A stretch of 42,150 nt of DNA from a bacterium (GTDB lineage: Bacteria > Patescibacteriota > UBA1384 > XYA2-FULL-43-10 > JAKAMI01), in assembly GCA_021812945.1 (NCBI GenBank), contig JAKAMI010000007.1, positions 1 through 42,150 of the forward strand, given 5' to 3'. Shown piece by piece: positions 15,051 through 21,895 of the stretch. The notes beneath the pieces were generated by a model. The model was not told the origin of the DNA and made no database searches. It worked only from the letters and a program-made list of their open reading frames with translations. The position numbers were made by a program, and so were the translations under genes. Position 1 is the first letter of the stretch; every line of letters starts with the position of its first letter.

Positions 15051-16016
15051 ATGAATCTCAAATCTATCTCACTTCGCACAATAAGAGAACTGGAAAAAGC
15101 CGGCTGTATATCGGCCGAACTTGACGTACATGCAATATTCAAGTTTGTGCTCCAGAAAAGCGATGATTTTTTGCTGGCTCGCTCTGAAGCACCTTTAACC
15201 AATTCGCAGTACCAAAAGTTCCGCCGCCTTATCCGCCGCCGCAAGAAAAGCGAACCGGTCGCTTGCCTTGTCGGCGAAAAAGAATTTTACGGACTGAAAT
15301 TTAAAGTTAATAAAAATGTTCTGATCCCAAGACCGGAAAGCGAGCTGGTTGTGGAAGAAACGATCAATTTTCTCAAATTACATAAAAATATTGTGTCATT
15401 CCCGCGAAGGCGGGAATCCACTGATAATAGGGTAGATTCCCGCCTTCGCGGGAATGACAGGCTAGACGATTTATCAATTATCGATGTTGGTACAGGCTCT
15501 GGCTGCATTATCATTTCATTGGCTAACCAACTTGGGGCTTCGGACTTGGGGCTTCGGACTGGATTTTATGCTACCGATATTTCCCCAACAGCCCTGCGAA
15601 TTGCTAAACGAAACGCTAAACTACTTCATATCTCCGATCAAATCAAATTCTATCAATCCAACTTACTTTCGAACCCTCGGCTTCCTAAAAACCTAGATAT
15701 TATTGTCGCCAACCTCCCTTATATTCCAAGCGGCAAAAAATACCAAGATATTAACTATACAACATTATCGTATGAACCGAAGAAAGCTCTTTTCGGTGGT
15801 CCAAAAGGCTATGAGCTGATTAAAAAACTGATGGCCCAAATTTCAAAAAGAACTTATCAACCCAAACTAATCGTCTTAGAAATTTTCGAGGACTACGCCA
15901 AAGAACTCAAATTGATCGCCAAAAAATGTCTGCCAAAATATAAATTCGAACTCAAAAAAGACTTAGCCGGCCTGAACCGTTTGGTGATTCTAACAAACTC
16001 AAGTCCATCCGATTGA
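15051..16016 (+). CDS. prmC: release factor glutamine methyltransferase with repeat-encoded inserts
   Basis: A 321-aa SAM-dependent enzyme that methylates the GGQ glutamine of release factors. The N-terminal helical domain (about 1-85) contains EPVACLVGEKEFYGLKF; motif I is IIDVGTGSGCIIISLA; the substrate motif, normally NPPY, is NLPY in IIVANLPYIPSG. Residues about 115-136 (SFPRRRESTDNRVDSRLRGND) are the translation of a 66-bp palindromic repeat, and ASDLGLRT derives from a 14-bp tandem duplication. Both inserts keep the frame and fall in loops, so the enzyme may still work. It follows prfA on the same strand, the usual pairing. Confidence 0.93.
   Translation: MNLKSISLRTIRELEKAGCISAELDVHAIFKFVLQKSDDFLLARSEAPLTNSQYQKFRRLIRRRKKSEPVACLVGEKEFYGLKFKVNKNVLIPRPESELVVEETINFLKLHKNIVSFPRRRESTDNRVDSRLRGNDRLDDLSIIDVGTGSGCIIISLANQLGASDLGLRTGFYATDISPTALRIAKRNAKLLHISDQIKFYQSNLLSNPRLPKNLDIIVANLPYIPSGKKYQDINYTTLSYEPKKALFGGPKGYELIKKLMAQISKRTYQPKLIVLEIFEDYAKELKLIAKKCLPKYKFELKKDLAGLNRLVILTNSSPSD
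15394..15459. repeat. family C palindromic element inside prmC, in frame
   Basis: The 66-bp element has perfect 25-bp terminal inverted repeats (starting TGTCATTCCCGCGAAGG). It is exactly 22 codons without a stop. Each arm itself holds a smaller CCCGC...GCGGG hairpin. Confidence 0.92.
15531..15558. repeat. 14-bp tandem duplication inside prmC
   Basis: CTTGGGGCTTCGGA occurs twice in tandem. It adds residues to a loop near the methyltransferase motif II strand. A related 7-bp tandem (GTCCGGA) is in gatA at 23125-23148. Confidence 0.7.
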
Positions 16017-16040
16017 TATTTTGCCAAAACATGGTATACC
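16013..16040 (+). promoter_or_regulatory. putative promoter of the small-ORF cassette
   Basis: TTGATA and TATACC are separated by 16 nt, right at the prmC stop. Together with the terminator at 16409-16436 it defines a self-contained transcription unit of about 390 nt. Confidence 0.55.
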
Positions 16041-16063
16041 TGAAGGGACGAGGCTGGAACACG

Positions 16064-16077
16064 AAAGGAGGTGATCC
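16064..16077 (+). promoter_or_regulatory. extended Shine-Dalgarno complementary to the 16S 3' tail
   Basis: GAAAGGAGGTGATCC (from 16063) is the complement of the standard bacterial 16S rRNA 3' end over about 15 nt. It precedes the TTG at 16080 by 8 nt counted from GGAGG. This is far longer than any other ribosome-binding site in the window. Confidence 0.75.
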
Positions 16078-16079
16078 CC

Positions 16080-16292
16080 TTGCCCGCCATAGTAGACACC
16101 AAGTGTCCGCAACCAGGTTGCACCGCACAGGCGAGCAGGATACGTACCGCGAGTGGCACAATCACGTATTGCGATGATGGCCACGCATTCCGTCTGGATG
16201 ATAAGACAGGCTGGGTTCCAATTGAGCTCAAGAATGTATCGCCCAAGAGTGCCCAGACATCAACGGGAGGACAGAACCATGTCACCTCATGA
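16080..16292 (+). CDS. small zinc-ribbon-like hypothetical protein
   Basis: A 70-aa protein read from a TTG start (the GTG at 16071 lies inside the ribosome-binding site and is unlikely). The sequence has CPQPGC near the N terminus and YCDDGHAF about 25 residues later, a C-x4-C...C-x3-H pattern that could bind one zinc. It is followed by GWVPIELKN and a polar tail. No family is recognised. Base composition is visibly more G+C-rich than the flanking genes, suggesting recent arrival or a different selection. The unit has its own promoter and terminator. Confidence 0.65.
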   Translation: MPAIVDTKCPQPGCTAQASRIRTASGTITYCDDGHAFRLDDKTGWVPIELKNVSPKSAQTSTGGQNHVTS

Positions 16293-16410
16293 ACATCTCC
16301 TCGTCGGACCGGGGGTTCGCAGCTCGCTCTATTTAAAGCGCTACACTGCGACCCCCACCCTCTTCGCAGAACAAGAAAACAATATTCAGACCTGCAAACT
16401 CAGGTACTAA
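16279..16410 (+). CDS. 43-aa hypothetical protein, second ORF of the cassette
   Basis: This ORF begins MSPHEHLLVGPGVRSSLYLKR at an ATG preceded by GGGAGG with 8 nt spacing. It overlaps the end of the first ORF by 14 nt in another frame, and its stop is part of the terminator hairpin. It is too short for the track as a separate ORF. It is basic with no membrane segment and no recognised family. Confidence 0.5.
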   Translation: MSPHEHLLVGPGVRSSLYLKRYTATPTLFAEQENNIQTCKLRY

Positions 16411-16436
16411 AAAATCCCTTTCCGGGGGATTTTTTT
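16409..16436 (+). terminator. intrinsic terminator of the small-ORF cassette
   Basis: AAAAAATCCC, a short loop, GGGGGA and a run of seven T. It abuts the stop of the 43-aa ORF and faces the convergent htrA gene. Confidence 0.88.
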
Positions 16437-16569
16437 AGGATACCAAACATCCGCCGATGACCGTCTCTTTTATTAAGACGCAAAGACCGCCATCGGTAAC
16501 AAATTGAGTCTTTAAGAGATCTTTTAGGACAAAATTATCTGCGTGATCTGGGATGTCCGCTCAGATTGA

Positions 16570-17784
16570 TTACTGCATCGCCACCAATGTTACTTTGACC
16601 TTTTTTTCCTGACCGGAGCGAAGAAGGGTAAGTTCAACTGTGTTGCCGATGTCGTAGCCTTGAAGAAGGCGGCTCAAAGAGTGGTTCTCGTCTATCTTGT
16701 CGCTCCCGACCACAGTGATGATGTCGTTTTCCACAATCCCCGCTTTGTCTGCCGGACTTCCGGGAGCCACGGCGACCTGACCCAAACCGCCGCCTCGTAA
16801 AACCCAGGCACCATTTTGCACCGGCAGATTATTCTGCTTGGCAATATCTTGTGTGATCTGAATATATCTAACCCCGAGATATGGGCGAACAATTTTTCCG
16901 GATTTTTTGATACTTTCGATGGCTGACTTGGCGGTATTGATCGGAATGGCAAAACCGATACCCTGAGCGTCGGATGCCACCGCAGTATTGATACCGATAA
17001 CCTGACCTTGCATATTTACCAGCGGCCCTCCGGAGTTGCCCGGATTGATGGCAGCGTCGGTTTGCAGTAACCCCTCCAGATTCTCGGAACTGGCCCCCGA
17101 ACTGTCTGAGGCCTGAATTTGCCGCTCCTTGGCGGAAATTACCCCGGTCGTAACCGTGTTGTTAAACTTGGCCAAAGCATTTCCAACCGCCATAACCCAT
17201 TGACCGACCTGCAACTGATCCGAGTCGCCCAATTCAACAACCGGTAAATTATTAGCCTCAATCTTTAGAACTGCCAAGTCGTTCAATGGATCGATCGACT
17301 GAATTTTGGTCGGATAACTTTTGCCATCAGAGGTGAAAACTGTGTAAGTGGCACCGGCGTTTTCGACCACATGCTTATTGGTCAAGATAAGCCCGTCGGC
17401 AGTGATGATAAAACCAGTTCCGCCGCCCCGCTGAGTCACTACTTGGCCAAAGAAATCCTGCGCATTGCTGGTGGTTGAAACGGAAACGACCGCGGGAGAA
17501 ATTTTTTTGGCGGTGTCGATAAAGGCGCTTGATTCCTCAATAATAGTCTTCTTGGTCTCAGTGGTCGGGATGGAGATTTGACCGGTCAGCCCCAAACTTT
17601 TAGCCAGATTGGAATCTTTCTGCGAAATGGCTACAATTCCCAAGACTCCTCCGACTGCCCCGACAGCCAGATTGATAATAACCAGGATCAAACCGATAAA
17701 CAACCAGCCCTTGCGCCGTCTGGGCTTTTGATCCTCCGACTGTTCCATTTCCTCAGAATCATCCGAAAACTCTAACTTCGACAT
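16570..17784 (-). CDS. htrA: HtrA/DegP-type serine protease with PDZ domain
   Basis: A 404-aa envelope protease. A basic stretch (KPRRRKGW) and one membrane helix (residues about 29-53) form the N-terminal anchor. The trypsin-like catalytic triad is visible as His in LTNKHVVENA, Asp in PLNDLAVLKIE and Ser in NPGNSGGPL. One PDZ domain follows (GLGQVAVAPGSPADKAGIVENDIITVVG). The domain order matches membrane-anchored HtrA proteins of Gram-positive type. AGGAG lies 6 nt before the ATG. It closes a minus-strand run that includes gatB and mscS. Confidence 0.96.
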   Translation of the reverse strand: MSKLEFSDDSEEMEQSEDQKPRRRKGWLFIGLILVIINLAVGAVGGVLGIVAISQKDSNLAKSLGLTGQISIPTTETKKTIIEESSAFIDTAKKISPAVVSVSTTSNAQDFFGQVVTQRGGGTGFIITADGLILTNKHVVENAGATYTVFTSDGKSYPTKIQSIDPLNDLAVLKIEANNLPVVELGDSDQLQVGQWVMAVGNALAKFNNTVTTGVISAKERQIQASDSSGASSENLEGLLQTDAAINPGNSGGPLVNMQGQVIGINTAVASDAQGIGFAIPINTAKSAIESIKKSGKIVRPYLGVRYIQITQDIAKQNNLPVQNGAWVLRGGGLGQVAVAPGSPADKAGIVENDIITVVGSDKIDENHSLSRLLQGYDIGNTVELTLLRSGQEKKVKVTLVAMQ

Positions 17785-17796
17785 TGACTGCTCCTA

Positions 17797-18075
17797 TTAT
17801 TTTTTATTTCTGTTTTCAAAATAATTCTTAATTGAATCGGACACTTTTTCGGCAATTTTTACAAAAATCCCCAGGTTGTCACTTAATTCGGAAATTTTTG
17901 TTACAGTGCGATTGACAAATTCCGTCACCTTGCCGGTGGTTTTTTTGATCTCTTCCATGGCCGAATCCAGATTGGTTAAAATCCGGAAAGCCCGCCATAA
18001 GACGAGGATTAGAAACATCACCGCAACGATCAGGACCGCTAACAAAATCATATACAGAACCTCGGCACCAGTCAT
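17797..18075 (-). CDS. small single-pass membrane protein with helical tail
   Basis: A 92-aa protein with one strong membrane segment (about residues 7-28) followed by an amphipathic helix-rich tail (MEEIKKTTGKVTEFVNRTVTKISELSDNLG). It resembles DUF948-type proteins in layout, which have no firm function. A GGAGGTGTT site directly precedes the ATG. It lies 12 nt upstream of htrA, suggesting co-transcription. Confidence 0.8.
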   Translation of the reverse strand: MTGAEVLYMILLAVLIVAVMFLILVLWRAFRILTNLDSAMEEIKKTTGKVTEFVNRTVTKISELSDNLGIFVKIAEKVSDSIKNYFENRNKK

Positions 18076-18092
18076 AACACCTCCAATGTTGG

Positions 18093-18167
18093 GTGACCGC
18101 CACTGATCAACTCCACAGATATTTACTGATCAGTGGCAAATCAGTGGGATTAATCTGTAGCGGTCAC
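18093..18167. repeat. family G palindromic element
   Basis: A 75-bp element with ends GTGACCGCCACTGATCAAC and ...ATCTGTAGCGGTCAC plus an inner CACTGATCAGTG-type palindrome. It is related to 3644-3745. It lies directly upstream of the small membrane protein gene. Confidence 0.75.
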
Positions 18168-18182
18168 GATACAACTTTAAGT

Positions 18183-18740
18183 CTACTTCTTTCCAGTCTT
18201 ATCGTCAATCTTAGTTTCCGGGTCACGGTCAACAACCGTCCAAGCCGCTTTGTCGACCACACTGTTCGGATAAATATGAAGCTTGCCTTTATCGTCTCTG
18301 ATTCTGACTTTTCGAATGTCGACCTTGCGAATGGTTCCTTCAACTTCTCCGATCTTTACGCGGTAACCAACCTCGAAATCCGGATCTTTGGCTAGGTATA
18401 GACCGGAAGCGATATCGGCGATTACCGGCGCAAAAGCGTTGGCTAGCACCAAACCAACCACCACTGCCGAACCGGAAATGGTGATGGCCAAACTAGTCAT
18501 ACCGGCTTCTCTGGCAATCTCGGTAAACAGTAAAATCCACAGTACTACACCGATGATTCCCGAAAGAAGCGTGGTTAAAGACTTGGGCATTCTAGTCACA
18601 CGCAGCGCATGGGTTGCAACAAGTAAGATGATTTTGATCGCAATAAAACCTATCACCAAAGATACTACCAGCTCCGGCAACTTCGGGCCATAATGCTCGA
18701 CCGGATGCCAAAACATTAAAAGAACGTCTTTAACCAACAT
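18183..18740 (-). CDS. mscS: small-conductance mechanosensitive channel, MscS family, short
   Basis: A 185-aa protein with three hydrophobic segments (about 24-43, 57-76, 80-106), the last being glycine/alanine-rich and pore-like, then the beta domain with DFEVGYRVKIGEVEGTIRKVDIRKVRIRD and LHIYPNSVV. The vestibule domain of full MscS (286 aa) is trimmed. It should gate under membrane tension and release solutes. GGAGG precedes its ATG, which overlaps the end of gatB by 11 nt. Confidence 0.9.
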   Translation of the reverse strand: MLVKDVLLMFWHPVEHYGPKLPELVVSLVIGFIAIKIILLVATHALRVTRMPKSLTTLLSGIIGVVLWILLFTEIAREAGMTSLAITISGSAVVVGLVLANAFAPVIADIASGLYLAKDPDFEVGYRVKIGEVEGTIRKVDIRKVRIRDDKGKLHIYPNSVVDKAAWTVVDRDPETKIDDKTGKK

Positions 18741-20196
18741 TTTTTAGCTCCTCCCTGATTATGCGATTAATTATTTGCGGCTCAACTTGTCCCTTAAACT
18801 CTTTCATTACTTGGCCAACAAAAAAACCAAGAAGATTCTCTTTGCCGGCTTGATATTTTTTCAGAGCATCCGGATTTTCGGAGATAATTTTCTTCACTGC
18901 TTCGCTCACTTGCCCTTCATCGACCTGACTCTCGGATTCTTGGAATTGTTCACTGTTTAATATTTTCTTTTTAGCAAGGTTGGCTGAGACTTTGCCCAGA
19001 AAAATAGCTTTTGAATATTCAATAAGTAATTTTTGATCTTTTTCGATAAGCTCCGGACTGTGAACCAGGAGTTTTGCCAGACTGCCGACCCATTTTTGTT
19101 CAATATTTGTCCAGATCAATCCCGATAATTTTTTATCAGTGACAGCTTTAAGCGCTTCGTCGGACGAGAGCGAGGCAATCTCCGACAGTTTGGCAACTTT
19201 TGTCTGAATGCTCGGCTTGACCAATTTTTCGGCTTCATTTTTTAGAGCCTCGGTTTCAAACGGCGGCAAATCCGGTTCCGGGAAATAGCGGTAGTCGGCC
19301 GCTTCCTCCTTGTGTCGTTGTTCATAGGTTTCACCGGTGGTTGAGTCGAATCCTCGAGTGACTTTGCCCTTGACCCAATCAGGATATTTTTCGCGAAGTC
19401 TATTTTCCTCGTGTCTTAAAGCCTTCTCCACAAACCGGAACGAGTTGATATTCTTTATTTCAACAATTCCCGACATTCTTTTTTTTGTGCCCTTTCTGTG
19501 TATGATTTCTGTGTGTGTAATCGAGATATTCGCATCACAGCGGAGGTGTCCCTTCTCCATATCCGCATCCGAAACGCCCTGATTTATAAGCTCGGCCTGA
19601 ATAATCTTCATAAACTCCTTGGCTTCCTCTGGCGAGTGAATGTCCGGTTCCGAAACTATCTCCATCAGCGGAGTTGAAGCACGGTTCAGGTCGACAAGAG
19701 AATAATCTTTGCCGGCCGGATGATTGAGCTTCCCCGCATCTTCTTCGAGATGGATCCGATTTAATCTAATGACCCTTCTTTCTTTTTGATCTTTTGAATT
19801 TTGAATTTGGGATTTGTTTAGAATTTCGGATTTAGAGTTTAGAATTTCTATACTACCTCTTCGGCAAAACGGTTGGTCATACTGTGAAATCTGATAGCCT
19901 TTTGGTAGATCGGGGTAAAAGTAATGTTTGCGGTCAAACTTGGAAACTGGGTTGATGTTACAGTCTAACGCTAAACCGAACTGAATGGTTTTAAGTATGG
20001 CTTCACGGTTGGCAACGGGCAGGGTTCCCGGCATCCCCAAACAACGCGGACAAACCACCGAGTTTGATTCTTTGCCCTGAGCGTCATTATTGCAACCGCA
20101 AAACATCTTACGCTTAGTATTTAACTGCGCATGTATCTCTAACCCGATTGTTGTGGTGAACGTAGTTGAATCCATTGTCGTTTCAAATTCCGGCAT
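18730..20196 (-). CDS. gatB: Asp-tRNA(Asn)/Glu-tRNA(Gln) amidotransferase subunit B
   Basis: A 488-aa kinase-like subunit that phosphorylates the misacylated tRNA before amidation. TIGLEIHAQLNTKRKMFCGC, CLGMPGTLPVAN, RKHYFYPDLPKGYQISQYDQPFC and NRIHLEEDAGKL are typical; the C-terminal YqeY-like tail is present. Residues about 120-145 (ILNSKSEILNKSQIQNSKDQ) correspond to an AT-rich repeat element (19786-19849) and replace a short beta-turn in other GatB proteins. The ATG overlaps the preceding gene by 14 nt; the ATG at 20175 is an alternative. Confidence 0.95.
   Translation of the reverse strand: MPEFETTMDSTTFTTTIGLEIHAQLNTKRKMFCGCNNDAQGKESNSVVCPRCLGMPGTLPVANREAILKTIQFGLALDCNINPVSKFDRKHYFYPDLPKGYQISQYDQPFCRRGSIEILNSKSEILNKSQIQNSKDQKERRVIRLNRIHLEEDAGKLNHPAGKDYSLVDLNRASTPLMEIVSEPDIHSPEEAKEFMKIIQAELINQGVSDADMEKGHLRCDANISITHTEIIHRKGTKKRMSGIVEIKNINSFRFVEKALRHEENRLREKYPDWVKGKVTRGFDSTTGETYEQRHKEEAADYRYFPEPDLPPFETEALKNEAEKLVKPSIQTKVAKLSEIASLSSDEALKAVTDKKLSGLIWTNIEQKWVGSLAKLLVHSPELIEKDQKLLIEYSKAIFLGKVSANLAKKKILNSEQFQESESQVDEGQVSEAVKKIISENPDALKKYQAGKENLLGFFVGQVMKEFKGQVEPQIINRIIREELKNVG
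19786..19849. repeat. family D AT-rich repeat inside gatB, in frame
   Basis: Units of the type GAATTTGGGATTTGTTTAG and GGATTTAGAGTTTAGAATTT. The same units form intergenic elements at 24168-24298 and 37452-37590. No stop occurs in the gatB frame. Confidence 0.75.
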
Positions 20197-20545
20197 AGTT
20201 TTGTCTCAAATATCCTATTACTTCATTGGTAAATAAATCGTACGCATTTATTAACTCACGAATGTTTTTCCTCCTTGCTTGGTCGTCTTTAAAACTATGC
20301 TCCACTACCAGTAAATCATGATACTTGACTTTTAGCCTTGCAGAAAGCAGATTCTGAGCAACTAAGTCCTCAGTCCAGGCAAGAATCGTCGCCGCCCAAG
20401 CTCGCCTGGCCTTGAATCTCCCGCCGCCGGAATGGTCGATTGTTGTATCCAGATCCCATTTCAAAAGATCACTCAAAACTTCTAATGTCCGATTAATTAA
20501 TTCTTTATCAATTTTTTCTAGGTTCTGACTTACAAATTCACCCAT
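20183..20545 (-). CDS. hypothetical protein, 120 aa
   Basis: A soluble, mostly helical-looking protein (VLSDLLKWDLDTTIDHSGGGRFKARRAWAA). GGAG lies 7 nt before the ATG, which overlaps the end of the HEPN-like gene by 8 nt, so the two are translated together. Family not recognised; there is no nucleotidyltransferase GSxxxxDxD motif, so it is not an obvious MNT partner. Confidence 0.75.
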   Translation of the reverse strand: MGEFVSQNLEKIDKELINRTLEVLSDLLKWDLDTTIDHSGGGRFKARRAWAATILAWTEDLVAQNLLSARLKVKYHDLLVVEHSFKDDQARRKNIRELINAYDLFTNEVIGYLRQNYAGI

Positions 20546-20996
20546 TGATATACTCCATTAGCATTTTAGCTGCTTGACGCAAGGTGTCTTTATCTATTTT
20601 AGCAGTTTCGTGGGCAATAAGGTTACGAACCTTGTGGCCCTGCCAGATGGCGTTGTAAAACTGCGGCTCGATGTAAGGCTGGGCTGCCCGCAGCCGGTCG
20701 GAAAATGATTGGCCGGAGTAACCTTTGGCGCGCAGTACGTAGTCGATCAGTTTGTCGGCTTCGATAACCGCTTGTTTCAGCTCGTAAATGTTGTCGGACC
20801 GGAGCATTTGTTCGATCTCGGTTCTTTTGTGAAAAATATGGGTGCGGACTTGGGAATTAAAGCCGGTGGCGCGTTTTCTTTTTTTAAAGGGAAGCGTGAC
20901 CAGCCACCATAGTAGCTTGAAAAATCCGCCGACAACCACCGCCAAGACATTGGGCTGATTTCTGTACCGATTTTTTCTGTGCTGGTAATTCGGCAT
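20538..20996 (-). CDS. membrane-associated protein with HEPN-like C-terminal region
   Basis: A 152-aa protein. A basic N terminus and a hydrophobic segment (about residues 17-36) suggest membrane attachment. The C-terminal half (MLRSDNIYELKQAVIEADKLIDYVLR ... GHKVRNLIAHETAKID) is helical and carries RNLIAH, an R-x4-H motif as in HEPN domains. HEPN proteins are often RNases in toxin-antitoxin or defence systems, but catalytically inactive ones exist. Here it is coupled to an unknown 120-aa gene and then gatB. A GAGGAG site precedes the ATG. Confidence 0.7.
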   Translation of the reverse strand: MPNYQHRKNRYRNQPNVLAVVVGGFFKLLWWLVTLPFKKRKRATGFNSQVRTHIFHKRTEIEQMLRSDNIYELKQAVIEADKLIDYVLRAKGYSGQSFSDRLRAAQPYIEPQFYNAIWQGHKVRNLIAHETAKIDKDTLRQAAKMLMEYING

Positions 20997-21005
20997 CTCT
21001 CCTCA

Positions 21006-21161
21006 TTAGTCATTCCGGACTTGCTGTGCCCTTCCGTAGCCTTGTGCGAAGGAGGGATCTGGAAACCAGATGATTAAATCGATCGGGTCACTTTGGACTT
21101 TGTCACGTAATATTTTCAGATTATCACCGAAAAATAAAGTCCTATTTTGTAGATTATCCAT
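21006..21161 (-). pseudogene. truncated N-terminal fragment of a DNA methyltransferase
   Basis: From an internal ATG at 21161, about 33 codons (MDNLQNRTLFFGDNLKILRD...PIDLI) match the start of many adenine/cytosine methyltransferases, where FxGD(N)xL is a SAM-binding turn and DLIxxDPPF follows. The sequence after DLI is repeat-like (CTTCCGTAGCC...GGAATGAC) and ends at the shared stop. No other methylase part is in the window. Confidence 0.5.
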
Positions 21162-21878
21162 ATTTGTAGTCCCGGCTAATTGACAATTAAAGTAATATTT
21201 GATACCGTCGGTATGCAGGTTGTCGCAGGGCCGCCTGTCATCAAATGCAGAATCCCGCTTAGGCGGGATTTTTGCTTTTTTAAGATCTAGCTTCAACAAC
21301 TGACTTCTAAAATCAATAATATCAAAATAATAATTAGAGGCCGGTGGTAATTCTTTAGCTACATGGCCCTTTTTAGAAAAAACTGCTGTAATCTTATTTT
21401 GCCCTCTTAAGAACTTTAAAAGATATTCGAAATCGCAATCACCGGAAAACAATACAAATGAATCATATTTTTCAAGTAAGTACACGGCATCGGCAGTAAT
21501 TTCAACATCAAAATTCGCTTTTCGGTGGGGATGATCGATTGTGTGATCTCGGTATTCCTTCAATGCTTTTGTCTTTAGCCCGTAGCCGTCATTTTTAAGT
21601 ACTGTTAGAAACTTATCGTGTCCAGTATTATCAAACCTAGCAGAGTAAAAGATTATTTTCTTTAAATCAGAGTGTTTTTCAAAAAACCTCTTCAGTTTTT
21701 TATAATCTACCCTCCAACACAACTTATTTTCCTGGTATTTTTTGAATTTATCTGAGATATCTTTGGGATTTACCCACATCGCTTGAACAGAGCGCTCAAG
21801 ATTGGCGGCATCAATAAAAACGAATGTTTTTCCTTTTACCCCTTTACAGAATTTTTCGACCATCTCATCAATTTCCAT
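21006..21878 (-). CDS. NYN-domain (LabA-type) protein with methyltransferase-remnant tail
   Basis: A 290-aa ORF. Residues about 1-200 form a NYN domain: FVFIDAANLERS, KKIIFYSARF, KANFDVEITADAVYLL and FVLFSGDCDFEYLLKFLRG carry the acidic residues expected of PIN/NYN RNases. The tail after about residue 238 (NLQNRTLFFGDNLKILRDKVQSDPIDLI) looks like the N terminus of a type II/III DNA methyltransferase, cut off just before its DPPF motif by repeat sequence. A linker (RDSAFDDRRPCDNLHTDG) joins them over a hairpin region. The fusion is probably accidental. The true NYN protein may function with a useless tail. Confidence 0.8.
   Translation of the reverse strand: MEIDEMVEKFCKGVKGKTFVFIDAANLERSVQAMWVNPKDISDKFKKYQENKLCWRVDYKKLKRFFEKHSDLKKIIFYSARFDNTGHDKFLTVLKNDGYGLKTKALKEYRDHTIDHPHRKANFDVEITADAVYLLEKYDSFVLFSGDCDFEYLLKFLRGQNKITAVFSKKGHVAKELPPASNYYFDIIDFRSQLLKLDLKKAKIPPKRDSAFDDRRPCDNLHTDGIKYYFNCQLAGTTNMDNLQNRTLFFGDNLKILRDKVQSDPIDLIIWFPDPSFAQGYGRAQQVRND
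21010..21065. repeat. partial family C element at the methylase breakpoint
   Basis: GTCATTCCGGACTTGCTGTGC ... GAGGGATCTGGAAACCAGA shares its end with family C copies. It coincides with the point where the methyltransferase similarity stops. Confidence 0.55.
21250..21276 (+). terminator. hairpin with T-run, plus-strand orientation, inside the NYN ORF
   Basis: AATCCCGCTTAGGCGGGATT followed by TTTGCTTTTTT forms a terminator-like structure for plus-strand transcription. No plus-strand gene is recognisable upstream, so it may be a repeat arm or a remnant rather than a working terminator. Confidence 0.4.
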
Positions 21879-21895
21879 AGAAATATTATACCAAT

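Noticed and set aside
15700-15730. Loss of function in PrmC because NPPY is NLPY
   Set aside because: A one-residue change in this motif is tolerated in other N-methyltransferases; not enough to call it inactive.
16060-16080. Fragment of a 16S rRNA 3' end on the minus strand
   Set aside because: Only about 15 nt match the 16S tail; the bases before GGATCACC do not continue as 16S. It fits an extended ribosome-binding site.
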